64,000 bases of DNA from Methylobacter sp. (GTDB lineage Bacteria > Pseudomonadota > Gammaproteobacteria > Methylococcales > Methylomonadaceae): assembly GCA_024636505.1 (NCBI GenBank), contig JAGXGY010000023.1:1-64000 (forward strand). The letters are read 5' to 3'. Below, one piece after another: positions 34,213 through 43,343 of this stretch. Every line of letters begins with the position of its first letter. Position 1 is the stretch's first letter. Both the position numbers and the translations under genes were made by a program. Below the pieces are notes generated by a model. It saw nothing but the letters and a program-made list of their open reading frames with translations, was not told the origin of the DNA and ran no database searches.

Positions 34213-35511
34213 TTGTTACTTTTTGGATTGATGGCGATGAGAAGTTACTGGAACATTTTTATTATTATTGGATTGCAGTTATTCTGCGTCCCCGGTTACG
34301 CGCAACAGATCGATATTGGTTCATTGCAATATTGGAATACGCCTGATCAAACGCAAATGCTGTTTGAGGTAAGTTCTTCACCTGAACACCGGGTTTTTCT
34401 GATGAAGAATCCGGCGCGCTTGGTGATCGATATGCGTGATGCCAATCTTAAGCAGGCATTAAAACAGCCGCCGTCATCTCACCCGTTATTTTCTCGAGTA
34501 CGTTTTGCAGCCAGAAATAAAATCGATTTAAGGATTGTCGTTGATTTAAAAAGAGATATAAGTTCAAAAGAGATGTCATTAATCACCAGTAGCAGGAATG
34601 AACGCCGCCTGGTTATTGAATTATTGCATAAAGGTTCGAATAAAAAAGAGGCAGTGACGGCAACCGCTGCTACGGCTAAAACAACGAACAGCAAACAACG
34701 CACCGTAAAACCCATTGTTAAAGAATCCGAGGCAATAGCCAGTAAAAAAGTTGAATTCGCTTCGGTTAAATCGACAAAAGCGTCTCGACGAAATAAAAAC
34801 ATTGTTATTGCGATTGATGCAGGTCATGGGGGAAGTGATCCCGGTGCTCATGGGGCAAATGGTACCGAGGAGAAAAAAATCACCTTAGCTATTGCCAAAA
34901 AACTCGCGTATTTAATCAATAAACAGCCGGGCATGAAAGCCGTTATGGTTCGTAAAGGTGATTATTACGTGGGTCTGAGAAAAAGAATGCAAATAGCCAG
35001 AGCAGCTAAAGCCGATTTATTTATTTCGATTCATGCCGATGCCTTTCATAACGAGACTGTTAAAGGAGCCTCGGTGTTTACCTTGTCCAATAAGGGCGCA
35101 ACCAGCGAAGCGGCGCGTTGGTTAGCCAACAGTGAAAATGCATCTGAACTGGTTGGCGGCGTTAGTCTGCACGATAAAGAAGATGTGCTGGCTTCAGTGT
35201 TATTGGATTTGTCGCAGACTGCTACGGAAGATGCCAGTGTGAATGTTGCCGGAAAGGTGTTGAAGAATTTTGAACGCATCGGTGGATTGCATTCTAAATC
35301 AGTACAAAAGGCTGGGTTTGCGGTATTAAAATCGCCCGACGTGCCGTCTATTTTGATAGAAACGGCGTTTCTCTCTAATCCATCAGAAGAGCTTAAGTTA
35401 GTCAATGCCAGACACCAGTCAAAAATAGCGCTGGCTATATTTGATGGTGTACGCAGTTATTTCAGTAACCTTTCCCCGGTGGAAAGCAAGGTTGCAGCTT
35501 TGGGTATGTGA
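34213..35511 (+). CDS. amiC: N-acetylmuramoyl-L-alanine amidase with AMIN domain
   Basis: 432 residues: a signal peptide (IFIIIGLQLFCVPGYAQ), an AMIN domain (about 35-135), a basic linker of low complexity, and a zinc amidase_3 domain from about residue 195 (NIVIAIDAGHGGSDPGAHGA with the zinc His, EEKKITLAIAKKL, DLFISIHADAFHN, PSILIETAFLSNPSEE). It cuts septal peptidoglycan for daughter-cell separation in the periplasm. No LysM domain is seen after the amidase, more like AmiC than AmiB. The start may be TTG 34213 or ATG 34231. Confidence 0.92.
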   Translation: MLLFGLMAMRSYWNIFIIIGLQLFCVPGYAQQIDIGSLQYWNTPDQTQMLFEVSSSPEHRVFLMKNPARLVIDMRDANLKQALKQPPSSHPLFSRVRFAARNKIDLRIVVDLKRDISSKEMSLITSSRNERRLVIELLHKGSNKKEAVTATAATAKTTNSKQRTVKPIVKESEAIASKKVEFASVKSTKASRRNKNIVIAIDAGHGGSDPGAHGANGTEEKKITLAIAKKLAYLINKQPGMKAVMVRKGDYYVGLRKRMQIARAAKADLFISIHADAFHNETVKGASVFTLSNKGATSEAARWLANSENASELVGGVSLHDKEDVLASVLLDLSQTATEDASVNVAGKVLKNFERIGGLHSKSVQKAGFAVLKSPDVPSILIETAFLSNPSEELKLVNARHQSKIALAIFDGVRSYFSNLSPVESKVAALGM

Positions 35512-35624
35512 TTTTAAGGCTAAGGATGCATTGAAGGTGCGACCGGATCGGTTGGTTTGCGCAAAGGAACGCTGAAAAATCCCCCCCAGTCATATAAAAT
35601 ACGTTATTTGTTTTAGGCTTGCCG

Positions 35625-37499
35625 ATGCGTATCCATTCACTCCCCACTCAACTGATTAACCAGATTGCCGCCGGCGAAGTGGTCGAAAGACCCTCTTCGG
35701 TCATTAAAGAACTGGTTGAAAACTGCTTTGATGCGGGAGCCAGTCAAGTCGTTATCGAGATAGAGCAGGGCGGTACAAGGCTGATAAAAATCAGAGACAA
35801 CGGCTGCGGCATCGTCAAAGAAGATTTGCCGTTGGCTTTGTCCCGACATGCGACCAGCAAAATTTCCAGCTTAAAAGATTTGGAGCAAGTGGTCAGCATG
35901 GGCTTTCGCGGTGAGGCTTTGCCCAGCATCAGCTCGGTTTCAAGGTTGACGCTGATTTCGCGCATTAGCGATGCCGATTGCGCTTGGCGCGTGAGTGCCG
36001 ACGGCACCGAGCAGAATTTCGATCCGCAACCCGATCCGCATCCGCAAGGCACCACCATTGAGGCGCGCGACCTGTTTTACAACACCCCGGCCCGACGCAA
36101 ATTCTTAAAAACCGAAAAAACCGAATTCGCCCATATAGAAACCTTGATCAAACGCATGGCGCTGAGCCGTTTCGATATTGGCTTTAGCCTGGCGCACAAT
36201 CAAAAGGAAATCCTCAAGTTAAAACCGGCGGTAACGGACAGCGAGCAACAGCAACGCATTGCTGGTATTTGCGGATCGGCTTTTATCGAAAATTCGATAA
36301 CCATCGACTTTGCAGCATCGGGGCTGCAATTGACCGGTTGGGTTGGCTTGCCGACCTTTTCCCGCAGTCAGCAGGATATGCAGTTTTTCTATGTTAATGG
36401 CAGGCTGGTTAGGGATAAACTGGTTTCCCATGCCGTCAAGCAGGCTTATCAGGATGTGTTGTTTCACGGACGGCATCCGGTCTTCGTGCTGTACCTGACG
36501 CTCGATCCGGCCCTGGTTGATGTTAACGCGCACCCGGCAAAGCTTGAAGTCCGGTTCAGGGAAGGCCGTCTGGTCCATGATTTTCTGTTTTCGGCCTTGC
36601 ACCGGTCATTGGCTGATTTAAGGCCGGGACACGGTGCCACTCAGCAATTGCATTCCGAATCGCTGCCGCAAACACCTGCCGTTTCGGGTGTTACAAACAA
36701 TTGGCTTACGACTGCACCGATACAGGAGGTAGAGCAGTGCAGGGAGCAACTGCCGAGCGATAGCGTAACGAAACCCCGTTTTGACGCTAAATCGTCTTAC
36801 CGTTCAAGTCCGCCGCAACAAGCCTCATTGCCTTTGCATGTGGAAGAAGCCACCCAAGCCTATGCCACGCTGTATCCAAAGCGCGAATCGATAGTGCAAG
36901 CGGCGCAATTGGAAGCCATGCCGCTAGGCCATGCCATCGCGCATCTGCACAATATCTATATCCTGTCCGAAACCCCCAGCGGCATCATCCTGGTCGATGC
37001 CCATGCGGCGCACGAGCGGGTTACCTACGAACGACTGAAACAGCAATATCAACAGGGTACGGTACCCAGTCAGCCCTTATTGCTACCGATTAAAATAACC
37101 GTCAGTGCAGCCGAAGCGGATTTAGCCGAAGACCAACACGCATTTTTCAATACCCTGGGTTTTGAGATTAATCGTTCCGGACCGGAAACCATCGTACTGC
37201 GCTCAATACCTGTTTTATTGGGCAATAGCGATATGGAAACCCTGATTCGCGATGTGCTGGCCGACCTGATCGAACACGGCATGAGTCAGCGTATTCAGGA
37301 AAAGTCCAATGAAATCCTGGCTAAAGCGGCCTGTCATGGCTCGGTACGCGCACACCGCCGTTTGACCGTCGATGAAATGAACGCTTTGTTGCGGGATATG
37401 GAACAAACCGAAAGAATAGGGCAGTGCAATCACGGCAGACCCACCTGGATAGCATTGTCGACGAATGATCTCGATAAATTCTTTTTGCGCGGCCAATGA
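35625..37499 (+). CDS. mutL: DNA mismatch repair protein MutL
   Basis: 624 residues. GHKL ATPase domain (LINQIAAGEVVERPSSVIKE, DAGASQV, IRDNGCGI, GFRGEALPSI) and a C-terminal dimerisation domain. The C-domain contains VDAHAAHERVTYERL, ACHGSVRA and QCNHGRPTW, matching the DxHA(x)2E(x)4E, ACR and C(P)HGR metal motifs of endonuclease-type MutL, with Ala in place of Gln. E. coli MutL lacks these and relies on MutH. ATG 35625 is preferred over TTG 35619. Confidence 0.95.
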   Translation: MRIHSLPTQLINQIAAGEVVERPSSVIKELVENCFDAGASQVVIEIEQGGTRLIKIRDNGCGIVKEDLPLALSRHATSKISSLKDLEQVVSMGFRGEALPSISSVSRLTLISRISDADCAWRVSADGTEQNFDPQPDPHPQGTTIEARDLFYNTPARRKFLKTEKTEFAHIETLIKRMALSRFDIGFSLAHNQKEILKLKPAVTDSEQQQRIAGICGSAFIENSITIDFAASGLQLTGWVGLPTFSRSQQDMQFFYVNGRLVRDKLVSHAVKQAYQDVLFHGRHPVFVLYLTLDPALVDVNAHPAKLEVRFREGRLVHDFLFSALHRSLADLRPGHGATQQLHSESLPQTPAVSGVTNNWLTTAPIQEVEQCREQLPSDSVTKPRFDAKSSYRSSPPQQASLPLHVEEATQAYATLYPKRESIVQAAQLEAMPLGHAIAHLHNIYILSETPSGIILVDAHAAHERVTYERLKQQYQQGTVPSQPLLLPIKITVSAAEADLAEDQHAFFNTLGFEINRSGPETIVLRSIPVLLGNSDMETLIRDVLADLIEHGMSQRIQEKSNEILAKAACHGSVRAHRRLTVDEMNALLRDMEQTERIGQCNHGRPTWIALSTNDLDKFFLRGQ

Positions 37500-37589
37500 A
37501 ATGATAGGCGAAAGGCGTTTTTTTACCCTCCGCCTTGGTTGCCTTTTCTAATCTGCGTCCCGTCTCTCTATAAGCTGAATAGTTGAATT

Positions 37590-38558
37590 ATGCAGAATCA
37601 ACCCTATCCCCCCGCTATTTTCCTGATGGGGCCTACCGCCTCAGGAAAAACCGCGCTATCCGTGCAACTCGCCCAGGCGCTGAACGGCGAAATCATCAGC
37701 GTCGATTCCGCCCTGGTGTTTAAAGGCATGGACATCGGCACAGCCAAACCCTCGATGGATGAACGGGGCGGCATTCCGCATCATTTGATCGACATACTCG
37801 ACCCCGCAGAAGCCTATTCCACCGGCCAGTTCAGGAAACAGGCGCTGGCGCTAATGGGCCAGATAAGTCGGCGCGGAAAAATCCCGATACTGGTCGGCGG
37901 TACCATGTTGTATTTTAAGGTACTGAACAGCGGTCTTGCGGTCTTGCCCGAAGCCGATCCGCTCATCAGGGCCAAACTTGACCGGGACTTGGCGCAGCTG
38001 GGTAAGGAAGCGCTGCATCAGCGACTGGCGGGGATAGATCCGGAAGCGGCGGCGAGAATTCATCCCAACGACCCGCAACGCGTACAACGCGCACTGGAAG
38101 TCTACGCAATCAGCGGCAAACCGCTAACGTCTTTTTTTAGCGCTGCTCAGGCGCAAGACATCCCTTATCAAAAAATAAAGCTGATTATCGCCCCGCAAGA
38201 TCGCGCCCTATTGCATGGCATTATCGCTCTACGCTTTAAACAAATGCTGGAGCGGGGCTTTATCGATGAAGTCGAGGCACTGTATCACCGAGGTAATTTA
38301 ACCGACAAAATGCCGTCGATACGAGCGGTCGGTTACCGGCAGGCCTGGTCGTATCTGCAAGGCGAATATAACCTTGACACCATGACCGAAAAAGCCGTTA
38401 TCGCTACCCGGCAACTGGCCAAACGCCAATTCACCTGGTTGCGCCGGGAAACCGATGCAGCAAACTTTCAAACCGGCCAGAGGGATTTGTTGGTAAAAGT
38501 GTTGGCGGAAATTAATAATCGGCTGTCTGGATTAAAAAAATCGAGAAACACAGAGTAG
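37590..38558 (+). CDS. miaA: tRNA dimethylallyltransferase MiaA
   Basis: 322 residues. P-loop [20 protein letters not shown], then [17 protein letters not shown], '[17 protein letters not shown]', and '[11 protein letters not shown]'. It adds the isopentenyl group to A37 of tRNAs that read UNN codons. It ends the tsaE-amiC-mutL-miaA run; the usual next gene, hfq, is not here but at 26044. Confidence 0.95.
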   Translation: MQNQPYPPAIFLMGPTASGKTALSVQLAQALNGEIISVDSALVFKGMDIGTAKPSMDERGGIPHHLIDILDPAEAYSTGQFRKQALALMGQISRRGKIPILVGGTMLYFKVLNSGLAVLPEADPLIRAKLDRDLAQLGKEALHQRLAGIDPEAAARIHPNDPQRVQRALEVYAISGKPLTSFFSAAQAQDIPYQKIKLIIAPQDRALLHGIIALRFKQMLERGFIDEVEALYHRGNLTDKMPSIRAVGYRQAWSYLQGEYNLDTMTEKAVIATRQLAKRQFTWLRRETDAANFQTGQRDLLVKVLAEINNRLSGLKKSRNTE

Positions 38559-38593
38559 ACTCTTGCTAATAACTACATCACTTAAGGTAAATA

Positions 38594-39337
38594 ATGGAAC
38601 TGTTTGTATTTCTTGATCTTGACGATACTATTTTTCAAACCCGGCGAAAATGCCCTGCTAATGGGGACATTACGCCGGCTGCATTTCTAAAAGACGGCTC
38701 ACCGATTTCATTTTTTACCGAAAAACAACGGTATTTATTTGATTTACTCAATGCTAACACCCGATTGGTGCCGACTACTGCGCGTAATAAAGATGCTTTT
38801 TCCCGGGCTTGCGTTGAAGCATTTGATTATGCAATTATTAATCATGGCGGTATTATTTTAAATGCTGATGGCAGTGTACATCAAGGCTGGCTTAAGCAGA
38901 TAGAATCAAAAACTGTATTGTTATTGCCCGCATTACAAGCGTTGGAAGCACAAGTGCAAGGCTTTTCCGAGGCGCAAAATATTCCGTTTAAAGTTCGCTT
39001 AATTACCGATTTCGGATTAACTTTTTATTTGTCGGTGAAACATGAGTATCGTGATAACCAAGCACTAAAATATTTACTTGATACCGTGGTTAATCCTTAT
39101 TTAAAGTTGCAGAACTTGGATTTTTACTGCCATTTAAATGATAATAATTTGGCGGTATTACCCTTGTTTTTAAATAAAGCGCCGGCGGTAAGTTATATAC
39201 AACAGCAATTGGATAAAGAGCACCGGGAATATTTATCATTTGGTATCGGGGATAGCCTAACTGATATGGGTTTTATGAAGCTTTGCGATTATTTTATTAC
39301 GCCGAAAAATAGTCAAATTATGCAACAGGTTTTTTGA
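38594..39337 (+). CDS. HAD-superfamily hydrolase of a StiP-type cassette
   Basis: 247 residues. HAD motif I FLDLDDTIFQTRRK at the N-terminus, motif II VPTTARN (near residue 58), and motif IV GIGDSLTDMGFM near residue 223, like Cof and sucrose-phosphatase type phosphatases. Codon use is AT-rich compared with miaA upstream. In tellurium-resistance (ter) linked operons a HAD phosphatase regularly accompanies a phosphoribosyltransferase/Pelota protein, such as the next gene, and probably removes a phosphate from a nucleoside-like product. The substrate is not known. Confidence 0.8.
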   Translation: MELFVFLDLDDTIFQTRRKCPANGDITPAAFLKDGSPISFFTEKQRYLFDLLNANTRLVPTTARNKDAFSRACVEAFDYAIINHGGIILNADGSVHQGWLKQIESKTVLLLPALQALEAQVQGFSEAQNIPFKVRLITDFGLTFYLSVKHEYRDNQALKYLLDTVVNPYLKLQNLDFYCHLNDNNLAVLPLFLNKAPAVSYIQQQLDKEHREYLSFGIGDSLTDMGFMKLCDYFITPKNSQIMQQVF

Positions 39338-39420
39338 TTTATCCCATAAATTTTATTGGTATTATTCGATAATAGTTTGCCTGTTTATAAGATTTTTTAA
39401 TGATTAATCGCGAGGTATAA

Positions 39421-40524
39421 ATGTCAATTTTTTCGGGTAGTTATTTAACGGGCGATGTTCAGATTTTGTTAAAATCGATTAATATTAAAGATACCCCGAT
39501 AATTGAAAAAGAACGGCTGATTCAGGTGGAAAAACGCCATTATAGCGAAATGATTACCCGTGAATCTTTACCCTCAGAACAATATTTGACGTTATTCCAA
39601 TCCATATTTGCGCAAAATCAACACCGCCTTGCGGTAGATTTAATTATTCTGGCATTAAAAATTTGTCAGTGTAAACAAGGAGAAATTACTTTAATTTCAT
39701 TGGCGCGGGCCGGTACGCCAATAGGCGTATTATTAAAACGAATTTTACAACAATATTTTAATCGTATTTGTCATCATTATTCGATCTCAATTATTAGAGA
39801 CAGGGGGCTTGATGTCAATGCGTTGCGGCATATTATTAAACAGCATCCTAACCTGGACAGCTTTACGTTTATTGATGGCTGGACGGGAAAAGGCGTAATT
39901 ACTCAAGAGCTGCATAAAAGCGTGACTGACTTTAATCAGCAATACCATACGAACATTAGCTCCGATTTGTATGTCTTAAATGATATAGCCGGTGTTGCCG
40001 CAGTCACAGCAAGTTTTGATGACTATTTAATTCCATCGAGTTTATTGAATTCGACTATTTCAGGTTTAATCAGTCGCTCAATTTTACACCGTGATTATAT
40101 TAATGAAGACGATTTTCACGGCTGTCTTTATTATGAAGAATTTTTACAACATGATTTAAGTAACTGGTTTGTTACTGAAACCATGCGCTCGGTTGCGGAT
40201 GTTGCGGCGATTACTATAAAAAACTTTAGCGGTCAAAATGACAGTGCCATTAAATGGGAGGTGCAACAGCGTTCGATTAATTTCATTAATCAAATAAAAC
40301 AAGATTATGGCATAAGTAATATTAATCTGATTAAACCCGGTATTGGCGAGGCGACACGGGTATTATTACGGCGAGTACCGGATTTGGTCATTTTAAAAAA
40401 CCTGCAAGCACAAGAAACCAGGCACTTAGTGTTACTGGCTGAAGAAAAGCAGGTGCCGCTGCTGGAAGATCCTGCAATGTCATATCAGGCATTATCGATT
40501 ATTAAGAATGTAAGTCATGACTGA
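39421..40524 (+). CDS. StiP family phosphoribosyltransferase/Pelota-like protein
   Basis: 367 residues. The opening FSGSYLTGDVQILLKSINIK, then 'EKERLIQVEKRHYSEMITRE', 'LISLARAGTPIGVLLKRIL', 'FIDGWTGKGVITQEL' (phosphoribosyl-pyrophosphate type loop) and a C-terminal part ending in 'VPLLEDPAMSYQALSII' (Pelota-like RNA-binding) match the family annotated as cysteine protease StiP, reinterpreted in comparative genomics as a phosphoribosyltransferase of ter-linked nucleoside biosynthesis. Partner genes seen elsewhere (ATP-grasp, citrate-lyase-like, TerD proteins) are absent here. AT-rich composition suggests transfer. Confidence 0.8.
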   Translation: MSIFSGSYLTGDVQILLKSINIKDTPIIEKERLIQVEKRHYSEMITRESLPSEQYLTLFQSIFAQNQHRLAVDLIILALKICQCKQGEITLISLARAGTPIGVLLKRILQQYFNRICHHYSISIIRDRGLDVNALRHIIKQHPNLDSFTFIDGWTGKGVITQELHKSVTDFNQQYHTNISSDLYVLNDIAGVAAVTASFDDYLIPSSLLNSTISGLISRSILHRDYINEDDFHGCLYYEEFLQHDLSNWFVTETMRSVADVAAITIKNFSGQNDSAIKWEVQQRSINFINQIKQDYGISNINLIKPGIGEATRVLLRRVPDLVILKNLQAQETRHLVLLAEEKQVPLLEDPAMSYQALSIIKNVSHD

Positions 40525-40611
40525 AGATACAGGTTATGTCAAAAATAACCTGTCCTCAAACGACAAACGCTTCAATTTAATAGCGGCATTTGTTCTTATG
40601 TTGCTGCCGGT

Positions 40612-41664
40612 TTAGGGTTTGTGGAAGTTTGTACGTTCAGTTTTTTTCCTGCTGATGGTTTTGGTCTTTTTGAGATTAGTTTTTTTAGCCGTTTTCTTAT
40701 TACGCGCCTTAATTTTGGTTTTTATTCGGCGAGTATTTTTATGCTTGATGGGAGCGGATGTCAGTTTTGGAGGGGCAGCCGTTCGATTGCCGCAATCCAG
40801 TTGGTAGGGGGGAGTGCCTGCTGAGTTTGTAGGCATGGTGGTAATGTTTTTTACTGGATTACCGTTCGTTTGATAGGCGAACCCCGCATCCATTTTTTGC
40901 ATCATTAATTGATAACGTTCTTTGCTGGACATGCCGCCCATCACTACGCCGATCAGATGTTTGCCGTTTTGATGAGCCGCACCGATCAGATTAAAACCCG
41001 AGCCGCAGGTGAATCCGGTTTTCATGCCTTCGGCGCCGGGATAATTGGCTGTAAACTTGTTGATGCTGCGCAGTACCGTGCCTTTGTAATTAAAGTTGTG
41101 CGCAGAAAAATAGTGGTAATATTCGGGGAAATTGCGCTGGGCTTTCCATGCCAGAACGGCCATATCTCTGGATGTGGTTACTTGCCAGTTGTTGGGAAGG
41201 CCGGTTGCATTTTTGAACCGGGTATTGTACATGCCTAATGAGTGTGCTTTTGTGGTCATGTTAACGGCAAAATGTTCTTCCGTGTCGCCTAAATGTTCTG
41301 CAAGAACAACGGCCGCATCATTTGCGGAACGGGTAATTGTGGCTAAAATGGCGTCTTCGACGCTCAAATGTTCGCCGCGTCTTAAGCCTAGTTTGCTATT
41401 GGGTTGCCTTGATGCATGCGTTGATACGGTTAAGGTGTCGTGCAGATGAATTTGACCTGATTTCAAGGCGTCAAATGTCATGTACAGTGTCATTAGCTTG
41501 GTTAGAGAGGCTGGATACCATGACTGAGTTGCTTCTACTTCATGTAAAACATCGCCGTTATTTGCGTTAATGATGATGGCGGTATAGCGGCCATAGCTGA
41601 CCTCCGACACTGCAAATAGCCCTATAACATTTAGAATAAGTAGCGTTAATTTAACTTTAGTCAT
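40612..41664 (-). CDS. dacC: D-alanyl-D-alanine carboxypeptidase (PBP5/6 type)
   Basis: 350 residues with a signal peptide (LTLLILNVIGLFAVSEVSYG). Serine-type motifs: PASLTKLMTLYMT (SxxK), TRSANDAAVVLAEH (SxN), MKTGFTCGSGFN (KTG). It trims pentapeptides of peptidoglycan in the periplasm. The usual C-terminal PBP5 domain and amphipathic anchor are replaced by a strongly basic tail (KKTAKKTNLKKTKTISRKK), which may bind the envelope or nucleic acid. Convergent with the StiP-type gene. Confidence 0.92.
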   Translation of the reverse strand: MTKVKLTLLILNVIGLFAVSEVSYGRYTAIIINANNGDVLHEVEATQSWYPASLTKLMTLYMTFDALKSGQIHLHDTLTVSTHASRQPNSKLGLRRGEHLSVEDAILATITRSANDAAVVLAEHLGDTEEHFAVNMTTKAHSLGMYNTRFKNATGLPNNWQVTTSRDMAVLAWKAQRNFPEYYHYFSAHNFNYKGTVLRSINKFTANYPGAEGMKTGFTCGSGFNLIGAAHQNGKHLIGVVMGGMSSKERYQLMMQKMDAGFAYQTNGNPVKNITTMPTNSAGTPPYQLDCGNRTAAPPKLTSAPIKHKNTRRIKTKIKARNKKTAKKTNLKKTKTISRKKTERTNFHKP

Positions 41665-41740
41665 TTAAAAAAATTTTCTCAAAAGATGGGTAATTAAAAA
41701 CATAAGTGCGGTTTTTATCAGCGCTCCCTTTAAAAGCGTC

Positions 41741-41830
41741 TGAGCAACACAACCAACCGCGCTATGTACCTGAAGGATTTATCGCTAAGTAGCGTAAAAC
41801 CCCGCCGTTCAGGGCGAGGATGTCAGCGGC
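41741..41830 (+). repeat. IS200/IS605-like end hairpin without transposase, copy 1
   Basis: AGTAGCGTAAAACCCCGCCG, then TTCAGGGCGAGGATGTCAGC: the hairpin with a TTCAGG loop and a GATGTCA exit is typical of IS200/IS605 (TnpB-type) right ends. The 60 bases before it (ACCTGAAGGATTTATCGC) look like the 3' scaffold of a TnpB guide RNA. No tnpB ORF is present. Assignment is from pattern only. Confidence 0.45.
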
Positions 41831-42039
41831 TCAATTCCGAATATTTCATAATATGCACAATATATCCTGCGTTAGAATTATACCAAGATTGCTAGCAGAG
41901 GACGCTTAGGCTCGCTCTATGACGGCAACTTAAAAGTAAAGACTTCAACATCACAATCAGCAAAAACCAAGCGATCGGTGTGAAGTCTCGAATAATCGTA
42001 CAAAAGTAAAACAACCGTCGGATAGACGGGGCTGGTTTG

Positions 42040-42152
42040 TGAAGTGAACGGTGCAACAATGCCGTCAGCAGCAGAAACCCGTGAGCAGTAGCGATGCACA
42101 CTCGCTCTTAGACAACTAGGAACCCCCTTCCTTTAGCTGGGGGAGAATGTCA
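42040..42152 (+). repeat. IS200/IS605-like end hairpin without transposase, copy 2
   Basis: A region ending in AACCCCCTTCCTTTAGCTGG, then GGGAGAATGTCAAG: stem CCCCC/GGGGG with a CCTTTAGC-type loop and a GTCAA exit. The bases before (CAGAAACCCGTGAGCAGTAG) resemble the 3' end of a tnpB gene. It lies just after the stop of the GH17-like gene on the opposite strand. Between copies 1 and 2 (41831-42039) no gene is seen. Confidence 0.45.
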
Positions 42153-42155
42153 AGA

Positions 42156-43136
42156 CTAAAAATCGATGCAAGTGTAAGGGGGTTCTCCTTTGCATATTCC
42201 CCAAAAACTGCCGAAGTCACCTTCGGCGCCAGATTTCCAGTTCTCTGAAAACGCTTCGAATACTATGCCGTCCCAGCCTTTTTCAGCCAATTTTTTGAAG
42301 GTAGAGGTGACCACCAGTGCCTGGTTTTTCTTACCGGCAACACCGCAACGTTGCCGGGTCAGCTTATTGGTCTCGGCGCCGCCTTCGGGGGCATTCGGCC
42401 AGCCGAACTCAGTTAGGACTACCGCTTTATCCGGATAAGTCCGGCGTATATCCTCAAGTCGGGCAATATGGAACTCAGCGGCTTTTTTTGCCGGAATACA
42501 GGGAAAAATGCCGGAATATTGGTTCTCCCACCAGGGAAAAACGTTGATGCCTATCCAATCGACTTGGGCGCCGAAATTGGTTTGTTGGCAGGGCGTGCTG
42601 CGGTTACACCATTCCCACCAAGTATCGATGGTGGTGACCGGTTGGGAAATGCCCGCTTCGCGCAGCGCATCAATGCAACGGCTGATTTCGCCGTCAAAGG
42701 CATAGCCATGACGGGTTCTGACTTCGGAACCGCAGCTTAATTTGATGATGGTTTTGGGAAAGGCTTTAGCGGCTTCAATACCGGCGGTTATCGAGCGTGA
42801 ATTGACGGCGATATCGTCATCGAGCCAGATAATCGCAATAACTTTAAGATGCCTCGCCTCGGCGGCGGCAAAGGTGTATTCCAGTCCATTCATAACACCG
42901 TAGGTCATGATGCAGCGGAAAGGCGTGTCTTTGACTAATTTATCCAGCAGTTGATCGATTAACTCTTTGGACGGGTGCGCGCCGTAATCGGGATTGAGTT
43001 TGCCGACATAAGGGCTAAAGGCGGCGCATTGCAAGGCGTCTTGTTTGGCGGGTTGGGTGGTTTTTTCACGCGCCGATGCGTTCTGGCAAATAACTAGGGC
43101 TATGAAAAATATAATGAATGACAGTAACTGTTTCAT
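42156..43136 (-). CDS. glycoside hydrolase family 17-like exported protein
   Basis: 326 residues with a signal peptide (LLSFIIFFIALVICQNASA). The (beta/alpha)8 pattern of GH17 beta-1,3-glucanase-like proteins is seen: FSPYVGKLNPDYGAHPS at the start, 'IKLSCGSEVRTRHGY' (acid/base Glu position), 'DWIGINVFPWWEN', and 'AVVLTEFGWPNAPEGG' with the likely nucleophile Glu. It could act on beta-glucan in the envelope or be an outer-membrane-linked glucan-processing protein. It stands alone; its upstream region carries a dispersed three-hairpin repeat. Confidence 0.8.
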   Translation of the reverse strand: MKQLLSFIIFFIALVICQNASAREKTTQPAKQDALQCAAFSPYVGKLNPDYGAHPSKELIDQLLDKLVKDTPFRCIMTYGVMNGLEYTFAAAEARHLKVIAIIWLDDDIAVNSRSITAGIEAAKAFPKTIIKLSCGSEVRTRHGYAFDGEISRCIDALREAGISQPVTTIDTWWEWCNRSTPCQQTNFGAQVDWIGINVFPWWENQYSGIFPCIPAKKAAEFHIARLEDIRRTYPDKAVVLTEFGWPNAPEGGAETNKLTRQRCGVAGKKNQALVVTSTFKKLAEKGWDGIVFEAFSENWKSGAEGDFGSFWGICKGEPPYTCIDF

Positions 43137-43140
43137 AAAA

Positions 43141-43247
43141 TTTCCTTGTTGGTTTGAGACCTCTCTCTTCAGGGAGAGTCGTTTAACGTTGACAGCGATG
43201 CTTTAGCATCGTTATCCTTCCGAGTAATCTCGTCGTTTACGGCGAGG
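43141..43247 (+). repeat. three-hairpin dispersed repeat, copy 2
   Basis: TTTCCTTGTTGGTTTGAGAC followed by stem-loops CTCTCTCTTCAGGGAGAG, GCGATGCTTTAGCATCG and CTCGTCGTTTACGGCGAG. It aligns with 22935-23038. A shared GAGGTCGAATGT tail occurs right after copy 1 (23035) but about 60 bases later here (43307). It begins 5 bases before the GH17-like start codon on the other strand, so it lies in that gene's 5' region. Confidence 0.6.
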
Positions 43248-43343
43248 CAATCCACTGACCTCTATCTGTCGATGGATGGTCGTAAGACAAGTCATTTGGC
43301 AGATGAGGTCGAATGTATTGGCGCGTACGCTACGAACTATTGG

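Noticed and set aside
41892-42101. Minus-strand ORFs of 60-69 codons in the gap before the GH17-like gene
   Set aside because: Overlap the IS605-like region and lack ribosome sites or conserved features.
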